This document shows positions 7,551-16,705 of a DNA stretch of 64,000 nucleotides, piece after piece. Location of the stretch: positions 62,001-126,000 of the forward strand of contig CALKZY010000034.1 in the NCBI GenBank assembly GCA_938002965.1, read 5' to 3'. The DNA comes from an uncultured Acidimicrobiales bacterium (GTDB lineage: Bacteria > Actinomycetota > Acidimicrobiia > Acidimicrobiales > SZUA-35). The notes under the pieces are model-generated. The model did no database searches. It saw only the letters and a list, made by a program, of their open reading frames with translations, and had not been told where the DNA came from. The first letter of the stretch is position 1, and the number at the start of each line of letters is the position of its first letter. A program made the translations under genes and the position numbers.

Positions 7551-8252
7551 ATGAGCGAGATGCCAGCAGATCGGCTTCCCACCGGGTCGGAGAAGCGTGC
7601 GGCCGTCCAATCGATGTTCGACACGATTGCCCCCCGCTACGACTTCGTCAATCGCATCATGACATTCAGGCTCGACGTTAGATGGCGTCGGATCACTCAA
7701 GAATCTCTTCGACTCGGTCCGGGTTCTGTTGTCCTCGATCTCGCCTGCGGCACTGGTGACTTTTGCGTCGAGCTGGAGGAAAAAGGGCACCGACCGGTCG
7801 GTGTTGACCTCTCATACGGGATGCTGGCCGCTGCCCGCACCGCATCGCCGCTCGTTCACGGTGACCTACTTGATCTTCCGGTCTCCACCAGCTCGGTTGA
7901 CGCCGCTGTTTGCGGTTTCGCCCTAAGAAACCTGGTCGATCTCGACATCTTCTTCCGAGAGCTCTTCAGAGCAATCAGGCCTGGTGGACGCATCGCGCTG
8001 CTTGACGTATCGGAACCGGAAAACGCCCTCATTCGCTACGGACATGGTGTGTACTTCAACCGTGTTGTTCCTCTGATCGGCGGACTGCTCTCCGACAGGA
8101 CGGCCTACGGCTATCTTCCACGGTCAGTTAGCTATCTACCGGAGCCAGCGATCATGACGGCCAAACTGGTCGATGCAGGCTTCGACGAAGTAGCCCGACG
8201 ACAGTTGACCGGCGGCATCTCTCAGCTCCTCACCGCCACAAAGCCTCAGTGA
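7551..8252 (+). CDS. menG: Demethylmenaquinone methyltransferase
   Basis: SAM-dependent C-methyltransferase that performs the last step of menaquinone synthesis. The 233-aa protein has the UbiE/MenG landmarks: N-terminal VQSMFDTIAPRYDFVNRIMTF, which is diagnostic of the family, the SAM motif I LDLACGTGDF, motif II DLPVSTSSVDAAVCGFALRNL, and RPGGRIALLDVSEP. The C-terminal DRTAYGYLPRSV region also matches. The start at 7551 is supported by the conserved N-terminus beginning soon after and by the TACGGT box 6 nt upstream. No other men genes are in the window, as is common for this gene. Because it uses menaquinone rather than ubiquinone neighbours, MenG is preferred over UbiE. Confidence 0.92.
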   Translation: MSEMPADRLPTGSEKRAAVQSMFDTIAPRYDFVNRIMTFRLDVRWRRITQESLRLGPGSVVLDLACGTGDFCVELEEKGHRPVGVDLSYGMLAAARTASPLVHGDLLDLPVSTSSVDAAVCGFALRNLVDLDIFFRELFRAIRPGGRIALLDVSEPENALIRYGHGVYFNRVVPLIGGLLSDRTAYGYLPRSVSYLPEPAIMTAKLVDAGFDEVARRQLTGGISQLLTATKPQ

Positions 8253-8277
8253 CAAGCGTCGATAACAAGCGTCGATA
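8252..8277 (+). repeat. Exact 13-bp tandem duplication after menG
   Basis: ACAAGCGTCGATA occurs twice head to tail, beginning at the last base of the menG stop codon. A perfect tandem copy in a gene end suggests a recent replication-slippage event. No function is evident. Confidence 0.7.
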
Positions 8278-8317
8278 GAGGGTCTTTTCATTGACGGCTC
8301 CGGTCCGATAGGACTCA

Positions 8318-9520
8318 GTGAGCGAGACCCAATCGCGGCGTTCGGACTATGACCGAACATCAGCAGACCGGAACCGAGACGAAACGCTTGCTGGCCGCGG
8401 CCGACCGACCGTCTCGGTCATAATCCCCACCTTCAATGAAGCCGACAACATCGAAGTGCTGCTGGATCAACTGCGTATACGGCTTGATGCTGATCGCTAT
8501 GGCGACGACTACGAAATCATCGTCGTCGACGACGACTCTCCGGACGAGACCTGGCGCTTAGCAGGAACGATCGCTGAACAAGATGGGAGGGTATCAGTTG
8601 TCCGCCGAGCCAGCGATCGAGGACTGGCGTCAGCGGTTCTAACCGGGCTGAGCGTGGCCTCCGGTTCAGTGTTAGTCGTCATGGATGCCGACCTTCAGCA
8701 CGACCCGGCCGTCGTCCCACGCCTCGTCGCTCCAGTCCTCGACGGCGGCAGCGACATCTGCGTCGCCTCCCGCACTAGCGGCGGCGGAAGCTTCGGCCGG
8801 TTTGCTCGCAGCAGGAAGCTCATCTCCTTTACCGGCAACTCGGTGGCCCAACTGCTTCTGGGGACTCAATGCACGGACCCCATGAGCGGCTTCTTCGCTG
8901 TGTCAAGGACGTACTACGAAACCGTTGCGCCCATCATCAACCCTCGCGGGTTCAAGATCCTTCTCGAGTTTCTGGCTCGGGGCAAACGCCCGCAGGTAGC
9001 CGAGGTCGGTTACCGATTTGGAGAGCGCCTCGGAGGCGAGACCAAACTCAACCGATCAGTGGTGTTGAACTACCTGGCGGCACTAATCACGTTGTCCGCA
9101 GGGCGAATTCTCCCAGCAACATTCGTGATATATCTGGCAGTCGGCCTCGTCGGGTTGGGAGTTCGGGCCGTCGTAGAACAGGTCGGACTGATGATCTTGG
9201 ATCCGTCGTCGGCGGCAATGGCGGTCGTGCTGGCAGTCGAGTCCGGCCTCATCGTCAACTATCTTCTCCACAATCGGATCACCTTCGAGCCATTCCGACA
9301 TCGAGGAGTACACACGCTACGAGGTCTGGTCTCGTTCCACGTAGTCAGCCTGCACGGGCTCCTGGTTCATGCCGGGGTCATGGCGATGCTGGCTCCGTCG
9401 GGCCCAGAGCCAAGCGCCGACCTAGTGGCCACTACGTTCTCGGGTCCATTTATTCTGGCCGGCGCTCTGGCAACCATCGGGAACTACCACATCAACGCCG
9501 GCACCACTTGGCAGACCTGA
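8318..9520 (+). CDS. Polyprenyl-phosphate mannose synthase-like glycosyltransferase with membrane domain
   Basis: A 400-aa GT2 family protein. Residues about 30-260 form a GT-A domain with VSVIIPTFNEADNIE, VVDDDSPD and VMDADLQHDP, the DADLQHDP form of the DXD motif being characteristic of dolichol/polyprenol-phosphate mannose synthases. Residues 270-400 hold about four membrane segments of the GtrA type, with NYLLHNRITF as in GtrA proteins. This layout corresponds to type III DPM synthases. It would load a sugar, probably mannose, on polyprenyl phosphate for extracytoplasmic transferases. GTG is used as start. It opens the polysaccharide locus but lies downstream of menG and might serve general lipoglycan synthesis instead. 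Confidence 0.85.
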   Translation: MSETQSRRSDYDRTSADRNRDETLAGRGRPTVSVIIPTFNEADNIEVLLDQLRIRLDADRYGDDYEIIVVDDDSPDETWRLAGTIAEQDGRVSVVRRASDRGLASAVLTGLSVASGSVLVVMDADLQHDPAVVPRLVAPVLDGGSDICVASRTSGGGSFGRFARSRKLISFTGNSVAQLLLGTQCTDPMSGFFAVSRTYYETVAPIINPRGFKILLEFLARGKRPQVAEVGYRFGERLGGETKLNRSVVLNYLAALITLSAGRILPATFVIYLAVGLVGLGVRAVVEQVGLMILDPSSAAMAVVLAVESGLIVNYLLHNRITFEPFRHRGVHTLRGLVSFHVVSLHGLLVHAGVMAMLAPSGPEPSADLVATTFSGPFILAGALATIGNYHINAGTTWQT

Positions 9521-9539
9521 ATCATGTAGTTTCCAGCCG

Positions 9540-10079
9540 TCAGGTGAGCTTGCCCAGAACGACTCTGACCAGCCCGGCAATCTGCTCGACAGCCATCTGG
9601 TATTGACGCCGAGAACCACCGTAGGGGTCGTCGACATCCCAGTTCGATCCCAGATACTCCTCCGGGTGACGATCGGTGTTGAGACGGGCAACAAATTGCT
9701 GAACGGCTATCGGCTTGTGTTCTCGGTTCAAGATTTCGGCCGCTTGGCGAATCGGCACGATCTTTGGGAACGCAGTGGGTACAAGCGCCGTCGCTTGCTG
9801 CACGTGGCTGCTCTCCATCGTCAGAAGCAGATCGGCTGCCCGAATACTGGGATCATCCAAGCAGTAACTGCGATGTTGCGAAAGATCTAGACCACGACGA
9901 GACAAGACATCGACCAGAGTGGACGGTGGCTTGCGGCCGGCGGCTAGGAAGCCAGCCGACCTGAAGAAGAAGTGGTTCTCTCCGGCCGATGAACGTGCAA
10001 GCAGCTCGGCGGTCGGGCTGCGACAAATGTTGGCCGTACAAACAAATAGAACTCGACGCCGCCGATCACGACCGGTCAA
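9540..10079 (-). CDS. Low-molecular-weight protein tyrosine phosphatase
   Basis: Cytoplasmic phosphatase of 179 aa with the P-loop CTANICRS near the N-terminus (C14 nucleophile, R20, CX5R) and the general acid in DVDDPYGG (about D150/D151). LMW phosphatases in polysaccharide loci (Wzb, Etp) dephosphorylate the Wzc-type tyrosine kinase and so control chain length and export. Its start overlaps the priming transferase stop by ATGA, so the two are co-translated; the Wzz-kinase at 12258 lies nearby on the other strand. The C-terminal half has an insertion (VARLNTDRHPEEYLG) making it a little longer than the usual 150 residues. The gene name wzb would fit, but the family is named variously. Confidence 0.9.
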   Translation of the reverse strand: MTGRDRRRRVLFVCTANICRSPTAELLARSSAGENHFFFRSAGFLAAGRKPPSTLVDVLSRRGLDLSQHRSYCLDDPSIRAADLLLTMESSHVQQATALVPTAFPKIVPIRQAAEILNREHKPIAVQQFVARLNTDRHPEEYLGSNWDVDDPYGGSRRQYQMAVEQIAGLVRVVLGKLT

Positions 10080-10777
10080 GATCTATCGAACGTCGCTCCG
10101 CTCAACAGCACCAAAATGGTCTTAACCAGAATGGCCAGGTCTCGACCGAATCGAAGGTCGGCGACATAGCCGACGTCGAGGTGAAGGCCCGAGGCGATGC
10201 TGTTGCGCGCCCGCAGTGAAGAAATCTGAAAAGTACCAGTCACCCCAGGCCGCGTGATGTGGCGGGGATGGACCAAGAACCGTTGTCTGACCGCGACATG
10301 TGTCAGTTCGGGCCGGGGACCTACCAAGCTCATGTCGCCCTTAAGGACATTCAGGAGCTGGGGCAGTTCATCAAGGCTGTGGGCCCGGATGAATCGGCCG
10401 AACGGCGTATGCCGCGGATCGTCGGCGCTCTTGTGCCTAAGGCGCCGGTCGACGCCTACAAACGGCCGCGACTGCCTACGCCGGTCGGGCAGCATCGACC
10501 GGAACTTGAGGATGTGAAACGGGACACCGTCACGGCCTACTCGTTCCTGCCGGAAGAAGATTCCACCCTTGCCAAGCTTTACCCGAACCAGAATGGCCAA
10601 AATCAAGAACACCGGTGCCAACACAACTAAACCAACAAACGAAACGCCGATATCGAAGAACCGTTTGCCGTGTCGTGCGTACCATGAGTGATTCGGAAGA
10701 AGAATCTGAGGTACCGCCACCGGGCGGTCGAGGAGTTGGGGCTCCCTCGTTCTCAGCTTCAGTTCCACGCTCGTCAC
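10076..10777 (-). CDS. Priming phosphoglycosyltransferase (short form)
   Basis: A 233-aa bacterial sugar transferase that moves a sugar phosphate from a nucleotide sugar to undecaprenyl phosphate, the first committed step of a repeat unit. It holds the membrane re-entrant helix (FDIGVSFVGLVVLAPVFLILAILV), the RQERVGRDGVPFHILKFRSM motif, DELPQLLNVLKGDMSLVGPRPE and a RPGVTGTFQISS segment. It is the monotopic core without the four N-terminal helices and CoA-binding-like domain of WcaJ proteins. GTG is the start, preceded by GAGGGTAGG. A second, long priming enzyme is at 23286, so the locus can start two types of repeat unit. It leads a two-gene operon with the phosphatase. Confidence 0.92.
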   Translation of the reverse strand: MTSVELKLRTREPQLLDRPVAVPQILLPNHSWYARHGKRFFDIGVSFVGLVVLAPVFLILAILVRVKLGKGGIFFRQERVGRDGVPFHILKFRSMLPDRRRQSRPFVGVDRRLRHKSADDPRHTPFGRFIRAHSLDELPQLLNVLKGDMSLVGPRPELTHVAVRQRFLVHPRHITRPGVTGTFQISSLRARNSIASGLHLDVGYVADLRFGRDLAILVKTILVLLSGATFDRS

Positions 10778-11118
10778 ATCTACCTACCCTCTGCGGCGTA
10801 AATTGACTTAGACGAGGCAACGATAGTAACCGCGAGGCCCGAATTGGGTCATACCACCCATGTTTCGAGTTCTCCGTCGCTTCCCTCAAGCGACCGGCAC
10901 GATTCGCTGCCTGCCTCTCACCCGTCTAGCTGACCTACGTCTTGGTGCGAAGCGTAACCTATCCGCAATGCGGCTGGCTTCTATCTATACCAAATCCTAA
11001 CTATCGCCGGCGGGGGCTGAACCGGGGTCAAATTCCTGGTCGACTGGGCGATCAGGATGGCGGCTACGGTGTTTGCCGAGGGTGTCGGCACATTCCGGGT
11101 TCGGTCTGTAGAGGTTCG
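10778..11118. promoter_or_regulatory. Divergent intergenic region with probable promoters
   Basis: About 340 bp between the leftward priming transferase and the rightward glycosyltransferase. It is locally A+T-richer, with TACTAT on the minus strand at 10828-10823 and the run TATCTATACC near 10981 as -10-like sequences. No clear -35 partner or hairpin was found. The frame that extends the rightward gene back to 10942 reads as non-coding (Cys/Arg/Gly-rich) and is not accepted. Confidence 0.35.
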
Positions 11119-12072
11119 ATGAATTCAAGTTCGGTCAATGCATCTCCGGATGAGTCCTCAGGGCACGGAGGCACAGGTGAGCCAAGGTCAGTTAGCGTCG
11201 CCATCTTGACCTTCAAGCGGCCGAGTGATCTCCAGCGCTGCCTTGGCGAAGTACTTGTTGCCATCGACCGCGATCCGGCAGAGGGCTTCAGCTTCAGCGA
11301 AATACTGGTGATCGACAACGACGCAGCCGGTTCCGCTCGAACGGTGGTTGAACCGACAACCGGAGCCCCCGTCGCTGTCCGGTATCTATGCGAGCCGTCA
11401 CCAGGGGTGGCTAACGCCCGCAATCGAGCGCTTGCCGAATGCGACACCGACGTGTTGTTGTTCATCGATGACGACGAGGTACCGACCACTGATTGGCCGA
11501 ACGGTCTGCTAGCGGCGATGGCTGAGTCAGGTGCCGCCATGGTGGGCGGGCCGGTAGACACCCGTTTCACTACCCAGCCACCTGACTGGGTGGTTGAGGG
11601 ATCGTTCTTCGAACGAGACAATCCAGCTCACTTGGCTACTCAAGACTGGCTGCGCTCCGGCAACCTTGCGCTGGACATGAGAGCGGTCAACGCAGCACGG
11701 CTCTCCTTCGACGCACGACTTCGGGTTAGCGAGGACGTGGCGTTCACCCGTGCCGCCGCGGCATCGGGTCTCAAACTTGTGTGGAGCCGACACGGATCGG
11801 TGGCCGAATATGTCGGCCCAGATCGCTTCACTGTCAAGTGGCGTTGCCGTCGAGAATATATGGCTCAGCGGGGTTGGGCCGACACCACAATGAGCTTGAG
11901 CGATCAGGACGGACCGGCGTTGCGTACTGCGCTGCGGGGTGGACATCTCCTGGCCACCGGGTTTGTTGGCGTGGCCCGGGCGGTGTTCCCTCCGTCGAAA
12001 GCCCGAGCGGTCCAGGGTTTGGCCACGTTCTGCGGCGGGCTTGGCCGTCTGCGCGGTCTGCGGCCCGGTTGA
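11119..12072 (+). CDS. Family 2 glycosyltransferase
   Basis: A 317-aa GT2 enzyme with an inverting GT-A fold. Motifs are VSVAILTFKRPSDLQRCL at the N-terminus, LVIDNDAAGSA, a VANARNRALAECD segment that positions the nucleotide, and the metal-binding DXD-like cluster LLFIDDDEVPT. Near residue 190 it has SGNLALDMRA and RLRVSEDVAFTRAAAASG, where VSEDVAF resembles the ED-type acceptor/base motif. No membrane helix is strong except perhaps the last 40 residues. The ATG at 11119 was chosen because the family fold begins soon after and GAGG lies just upstream. It likely adds one sugar of the repeat unit; donor and linkage are not predictable. Confidence 0.85.
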   Translation: MNSSSVNASPDESSGHGGTGEPRSVSVAILTFKRPSDLQRCLGEVLVAIDRDPAEGFSFSEILVIDNDAAGSARTVVEPTTGAPVAVRYLCEPSPGVANARNRALAECDTDVLLFIDDDEVPTTDWPNGLLAAMAESGAAMVGGPVDTRFTTQPPDWVVEGSFFERDNPAHLATQDWLRSGNLALDMRAVNAARLSFDARLRVSEDVAFTRAAAASGLKLVWSRHGSVAEYVGPDRFTVKWRCRREYMAQRGWADTTMSLSDQDGPALRTALRGGHLLATGFVGVARAVFPPSKARAVQGLATFCGGLGRLRGLRPG

Positions 12073-12257
12073 GCCACGGTGCGAAGGTAGAGTCAACAAC
12101 TGGTTGAATACATGCCCATGATGTACCGGCAGCGATTACATCAACGGCGAGAACTGGATACAATCTTCCAAGTGGCAACTCGGCATACCGCCGCGCCACA
12201 TGCAGGTACCGCAACTCGGAGGCAACCGAACAGGTCATGATGTACCAAGGTGGCAGT

Positions 12258-13859
12258 ATGCCTCCCGAGTCAGCACGCCTTGAGGATTATCTGCGTGCTA
12301 TCCGGCTGCGTAAATGGCTCGTTTTGGCGTTGACGCTTCTAGGAGCGATCGGTGCGTTCTTGTTCGCGACCAGTCGCCAGCCGACGTATACAGCTGAAGC
12401 CACGGTGCTGGTCCGCCCGTCGCCTGCCGAGGCCCGAATTCCCGGTCAACCCGATCCAGTCAACCTCGAGCGAGAAGAACGCATTATCTTCTCCAACCAA
12501 ATTGAGCAAGACGTCATCGACTCGCTTTCGGTGACTGCTCAACCCGGTGACCTCGTAGAGAATCTCGACGTCATCTTCGAACCGGACTCAGCGACTCTGA
12601 CCATCGAGTACACCTCGACCTCCGCCGAGGCGGCATCCATCACGGCCAATGCCTACGCGTCCGCTTATCAACGGGACCGAGAAGGACAAGCCACTACCTA
12701 TCTGCAAGCGGTCGCCGAGTCAGCGGGCGCAGATGTGGAGGCGCTCCAAGCTGCACTGGAGGCGGAGCAAATCAGCCTCGCCGATCTCAGCAGCAGGCGC
12801 TTCGATGCTGTGCAGGCCGGACGCAACGTTTCCGATATCGACGCCAGCATCGCCGTCCGCAGCACAAACGCCTCCAATCTCACGGCTCAGCTTCGCAACA
12901 GTGAAGGAGATCTTCGCGAGATTCAACAGCAGCTTGCTTCTCGACAAGAAGCAGCCCAAATCCTACAGGAGGCTCAGACGCCGAGCGGAGCCAACGGCTT
13001 CGGCCTTCCACTGACCGTTCTGATCGGAGCCTTCCTAGGCGCTATGGCCGGCATAGTTCTGGCCTTTCTCCTCGAACGACTCGACACGACGGCACGTGAC
13101 GAAGACGATGTGGCAGTGGCGCTTGGCACTTCGGTCATCGGAGCCATTCCGACACTGGGTATCGGTGGCCGTGTTGGAACGGGCAGCCTCATCATGTTGT
13201 CGTCCAGCGGGTCCTCGCGTTTCACCGAGGCGCGCGAAGCATTCCGCCGCCTGCGTAGCTCAGTTCAATTTCTCAACTCGTCCAGTGGTATCAGCTCAAT
13301 CATCATCACCAGTTCGACTCCTGCTGAAGGTAAGAGCCTCACCTCGGCCAACCTGGCGATCGCTCTGGCTCAGAACGGATCACGTGTTGTCCTTGTAAGC
13401 GGCGACCTTCGTCGGCCCACGCTTGAGCGCATGTTCGCCATGGAAGCCAATCGGCCCGGCCTGTCCGACTACCTGGCTCATGCTGCCGAACTCAACGCTG
13501 AGAAGGTCCCCGGGATCGACAACCTGTGGCTGATTCGAGCCGGCACCCCTCCGGATAATCCAGGTGAGTTGCTGAACTCCGATCGCTTCGAGCAGATGCT
13601 CAAGGAGCTGGAGCGAGAGCGGGTTGAATACATCATCGTCGACACTCCCCCGGTTTTGAGCACCGCAGACGCCGTCTCAGCAGCTCGCTTCGTCGACGGT
13701 GTCATCGTCGTCATCGATACTGAGCGGACCGACACCTCTGACCTCTTACAGGTCAGGAGCGACCTCGAACGAAGCGGTTCGAAGGTACTCGGTGCGGTGA
13801 TGAACCGTCAGACGAGTTCTCGTAGCGGTGGCTTCCGCCGGGACCGATATACCAGCTGA
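12258..13859 (+). CDS. Wzz domain/tyrosine autokinase, altered Walker A' motif
   Basis: Chain-length regulator fused to a BY-kinase, 533 aa. The N-terminal Wzz domain has membrane helices near residues 22-42 and 255-278 around a coiled-coil periplasmic part. The kinase has Walker A in STPAEGKS (K359) and Walker B in YIIVDTPP (about 457). Walker A' reads VVLVSGDLRRP, with serine S381 where BY-kinases have the first aspartate of DXD; D383 remains. The C-terminus carries a single tyrosine (RDRYTS) rather than a tyrosine cluster. AGGTGG precedes the ATG at 12258. The stop overlaps the polymerase start (TGATG). In the family this protein governs polymer length with Wzy; phosphorylation ability is doubtful here. 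Confidence 0.9.
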   Translation: MPPESARLEDYLRAIRLRKWLVLALTLLGAIGAFLFATSRQPTYTAEATVLVRPSPAEARIPGQPDPVNLEREERIIFSNQIEQDVIDSLSVTAQPGDLVENLDVIFEPDSATLTIEYTSTSAEAASITANAYASAYQRDREGQATTYLQAVAESAGADVEALQAALEAEQISLADLSSRRFDAVQAGRNVSDIDASIAVRSTNASNLTAQLRNSEGDLREIQQQLASRQEAAQILQEAQTPSGANGFGLPLTVLIGAFLGAMAGIVLAFLLERLDTTARDEDDVAVALGTSVIGAIPTLGIGGRVGTGSLIMLSSSGSSRFTEAREAFRRLRSSVQFLNSSSGISSIIITSSTPAEGKSLTSANLAIALAQNGSRVVLVSGDLRRPTLERMFAMEANRPGLSDYLAHAAELNAEKVPGIDNLWLIRAGTPPDNPGELLNSDRFEQMLKELERERVEYIIVDTPPVLSTADAVSAARFVDGVIVVIDTERTDTSDLLQVRSDLERSGSKVLGAVMNRQTSSRSGGFRRDRYTS

Positions 13860-15178
13860 TGACGCTGCTGCAGGATCCAGGTCTGGCGCGGGCCACGGTC
13901 ACCATCGAAGGAACCGATGTCCGCGGCCCACTGCAGCGTCACACTGACCCCCGATTTACCCCACCCGAGGCACCGGGATTCATCGAGCGATGGCTGGTGA
14001 TTGCCACCGTCTTCGTACTGGTCCACGGGCTTCCAGTCGACTGGTTCCGTACGCGCGCCGGCTTTAAGGCCCAGGACGGCAACTTGAAGATGGTGATCGC
14101 CCAACTGGCGCTCATGTTGCTGGGCATCCTCCGAGTTGCAGGCTATTTGGACTGGCTGATTCGTGCTATCAAGCTGGACGGTTTGATCTTTGCCTTCGCC
14201 GGTCTAGCAATGGCGTCCACTGTTTGGTCGCCCGATGCTTTCGAAACAGCCAAGCAGTCGTTTGTATTCGCTGTTGTCACGCTGTATGCCGTCTATCTGG
14301 TCCTGCGGTTCACCTTGCGCGAGATCTTGATTCTCTTAGCCCGCATGTTCGCGGCCAGCGGAATCATCAACCTTGCGTTCGTGCTAGCCCTGCCGCAGTT
14401 TGCGCAAGATGACGGCTTCTGGGACGGCGTGTTCTTCCAGAAGAACGCTCTTGGGTTCACGGCGCTGTTAGCGGTGCCAATGCTGCTGGTTGCGGGTCGG
14501 GAGGGTGGTCAATTTCGAGCCCTCTACTACTTGTCGGTCCCTGTGCAGTTCATTCTGCTCATCGGCTCGCAGTCGAAGACCATGTTGGTGGCAACCATTG
14601 CCTCGGTAGGTCTGCTGTTTCTCTACCGCATGTTTCGCGGGCGGCGAACTCTGCGTGGCGCCGTGCTCCTCGGAGTACTGGTTGCCTCATTGTTCACGGT
14701 CGGCTTTGCCACCGCCAACCTTGGTCTTCTTACAGATTTTCTGGACAAAGACGTCACCCTCACCGGTCGTATACCCCTTTGGCAAGACCTACTTCCATTG
14801 GTCTCGGATCGCCCGCTTCTCGGCTACGGCTATGAGGCGGCGTTTGCCGGTTTCTACAGTCCCGTGCACGACATTTGGGTGACCATTGGTTGGCAACCGA
14901 CCCACGCTCACAACGCTATTATGCAGGTGTGGATGGAGTTGGGCCTGGTGGGGGTCGCCATATTCGTCATCGGATTCTTCCGAGCGATGGCCCGTGCGTT
15001 GAACATGTTGACTGTTGTCCCCGGAGCCGTTGGGCTATGGCCGCTGGTCTACATCTCCGCCGCTCTCTTGACGAGCATCACCGAGTCAGGCATTGTGCAT
15101 TCGAAGGTCGGCTGGATGCTGTTTGCAGTGGCCGCTTTATCAGCCTCGTACCACACGTCTGAGTCTGTCCCGGTCTAG
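13859..15178 (+). CDS. O-antigen polymerase/ligase-type membrane protein (Wzy-like), copy 1
   Basis: A 439-aa polytopic protein with about 11-12 membrane helices and the Wzy_C/O-antigen ligase signature: a large loop containing TLTGRIPLWQDLLPLVSDRPLLGYGYEAAF and then PTHAHNAIMQVWMELGLVG. The R in TGR and the H of HAHN are the conserved functional residues. Family members either polymerise repeat units (Wzy) or attach glycans to acceptors (WaaL); sequence alone does not settle this, but the overlap with the chain-length regulator favours polymerase. The start overlaps the upstream stop as TGATG, so translation is coupled. The first 40 residues are polar and cytoplasmic. Confidence 0.88.
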   Translation: MTLLQDPGLARATVTIEGTDVRGPLQRHTDPRFTPPEAPGFIERWLVIATVFVLVHGLPVDWFRTRAGFKAQDGNLKMVIAQLALMLLGILRVAGYLDWLIRAIKLDGLIFAFAGLAMASTVWSPDAFETAKQSFVFAVVTLYAVYLVLRFTLREILILLARMFAASGIINLAFVLALPQFAQDDGFWDGVFFQKNALGFTALLAVPMLLVAGREGGQFRALYYLSVPVQFILLIGSQSKTMLVATIASVGLLFLYRMFRGRRTLRGAVLLGVLVASLFTVGFATANLGLLTDFLDKDVTLTGRIPLWQDLLPLVSDRPLLGYGYEAAFAGFYSPVHDIWVTIGWQPTHAHNAIMQVWMELGLVGVAIFVIGFFRAMARALNMLTVVPGAVGLWPLVYISAALLTSITESGIVHSKVGWMLFAVAALSASYHTSESVPV

Positions 15179-15220
15179 TTCGGCCTTCACCAAGCCGCCG
15201 ATTACCGCGCCAAACTACAG

Positions 15221-16705
15221 TTAGCCGACGAAGACGCTGTGGGCTCCGACGGTGGCATCAGCGGGGTCGCGATCGAGGCCGTTGTAGTCGTAGGTAAGTA
15301 GTGGGCTGACGTCGGTTGCCTTGCCGATGGCCGAGCTGGTCGAGAGCGGGCGGAAGTCGGCCTGCTTGTCATCAACAGAGGGGTTCCGAAGACCGGGGTC
15401 AGCGGCTTGGACGACGTCTTGGCCTGACACATCGCCCGGTTCACCCGACGTTATGACGAGGTTGCCCTCGGTCTCCACGTTGTCGGCGTCTCGGACAATG
15501 AGACCGGCGAGATCGGGGCTTGGCCAAACAAGATTGTTGAGAAACCGCACATTGGTGGCCTGGCCCGCGACCAACTCTCCCCGACCGCCGTCCAGGGCAT
15601 CGGTGCGAACATTGTTGTACGTGGTGTTGAACATCACGTCGACATTGTTGGCCTTGAAAACCATAATGGCCCGGCCACCGTTGTCGAATACCACGTTGTT
15701 GGCGACCAGAACTCGACCGGTGTACGACGTGTCACGACCCTCGTCGATGATGATGCCGTTTCCGTCTGTGATCACAGAAAAGTCTCGCCAACGCGACTTG
15801 ACCTTGTTCTCGTTCCGATAGATCCGGTTTCCGAGGATGCGGTCGTGGTAGCCGTCAGGGTCGGGGGGCTCCCCGTTGGTAGACGAGTGCCACAACGAGA
15901 TGCCACTTCCCTGCACCGAGCTCCAGAACGCGTTTTCGAAGATCTCGTTGTTCAAAATCGCCAGGTTGGAACTCTCGACGGCTGAGATGCCGCTAGTCGG
16001 CATGTTCGACAACGTGTTGCCGACAAAGCGAACGTGATTCGAGTTACGAACCAATAGTGCATTGCCCCACGGGTCTGCGGTTTCGTCGTAGCCTTCGCCC
16101 CGCACGGTGAGGCCGGCGACCTCAACGTAGTCGGCCTGAACCTCCAGCCCGTTACCGTCAGAGGCGATGATCAGAGGACTGTGCCCCGGTGCGTTCTCGA
16201 CCGTCACCCACGCATCGGGCGTTCCGCCGTTGCGGACCACGTAGTGGGCGTTACCCGGCTCAAGCAGGTCGCTATAGGTTCCATCCATCAGGTAGACGGT
16301 CTCCCCCGGTTGCACCCCGTCAAGCGCCGCCTGGAGCGATCGAATCGGGTTATCGAGGCTCAAGCCATCGTTGTTGTCGTCTCCTAACGCTCCGCTGACA
16401 AACACGGCGTTCGGATTCAACGTCGTCGAAGTGGTTTCAACAGGCTCGTCACGCGTCGTGGTTGGTGGTGCAGGCTGGACGACCCGTACCGCTTCTTCTG
16501 GGGCGACCCGTTCGGCTAGGGTCCCGGTTGGGCCATACGCCGGGGTTTCCTGTAGCCCGAATGAAGCCACAAGTAAGGCCAGGCCCCCGGTGACCGCCAG
16601 AACCGTCTTGGCGTAGCGCGAAGAAGCCAATGACTGGAGTGCGGCCAGTTCAGTCTTAAGGCGATTTGAATCCTTTTCGGCGGGGCGCCGGGGTGTTGTT
16701 GTCAT
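15221..16705 (-). CDS. Membrane-anchored right-handed beta-helix protein
   Basis: A 494-aa protein: cytoplasmic N-terminus of about 33 residues, one membrane helix (TVLAVTGGLALLVASFGL), a Pro/Thr linker (residues 75-95), then a parallel beta-helix of the pectate-lyase/NosD type. A short motif GDDNNDGLSLDNPIRSLQAALD, typical of DUF1565-like starts, opens the solenoid, followed by many N- and V-rich rungs such as NHVRFVGNTLSNM and NVRFLNNLVW. Such proteins bind or cleave polysaccharide outside the cell, so in this locus it may be a lyase or epimerase acting on the product. No catalytic set can be fixed by eye. A GAGG sequence precedes the ATG. Confidence 0.85.
   Translation of the reverse strand: MTTTPRRPAEKDSNRLKTELAALQSLASSRYAKTVLAVTGGLALLVASFGLQETPAYGPTGTLAERVAPEEAVRVVQPAPPTTTRDEPVETTSTTLNPNAVFVSGALGDDNNDGLSLDNPIRSLQAALDGVQPGETVYLMDGTYSDLLEPGNAHYVVRNGGTPDAWVTVENAPGHSPLIIASDGNGLEVQADYVEVAGLTVRGEGYDETADPWGNALLVRNSNHVRFVGNTLSNMPTSGISAVESSNLAILNNEIFENAFWSSVQGSGISLWHSSTNGEPPDPDGYHDRILGNRIYRNENKVKSRWRDFSVITDGNGIIIDEGRDTSYTGRVLVANNVVFDNGGRAIMVFKANNVDVMFNTTYNNVRTDALDGGRGELVAGQATNVRFLNNLVWPSPDLAGLIVRDADNVETEGNLVITSGEPGDVSGQDVVQAADPGLRNPSVDDKQADFRPLSTSSAIGKATDVSPLLTYDYNGLDRDPADATVGAHSVFVG

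Noticed and set aside
10942-11118. An N-terminal extension of the GT2 gene to 10942
   Set aside because: The extra 59 residues are Arg/Gly/Cys-rich and unlike glycosyltransferases; the GT2 fold starts soon after the ATG at 11119.
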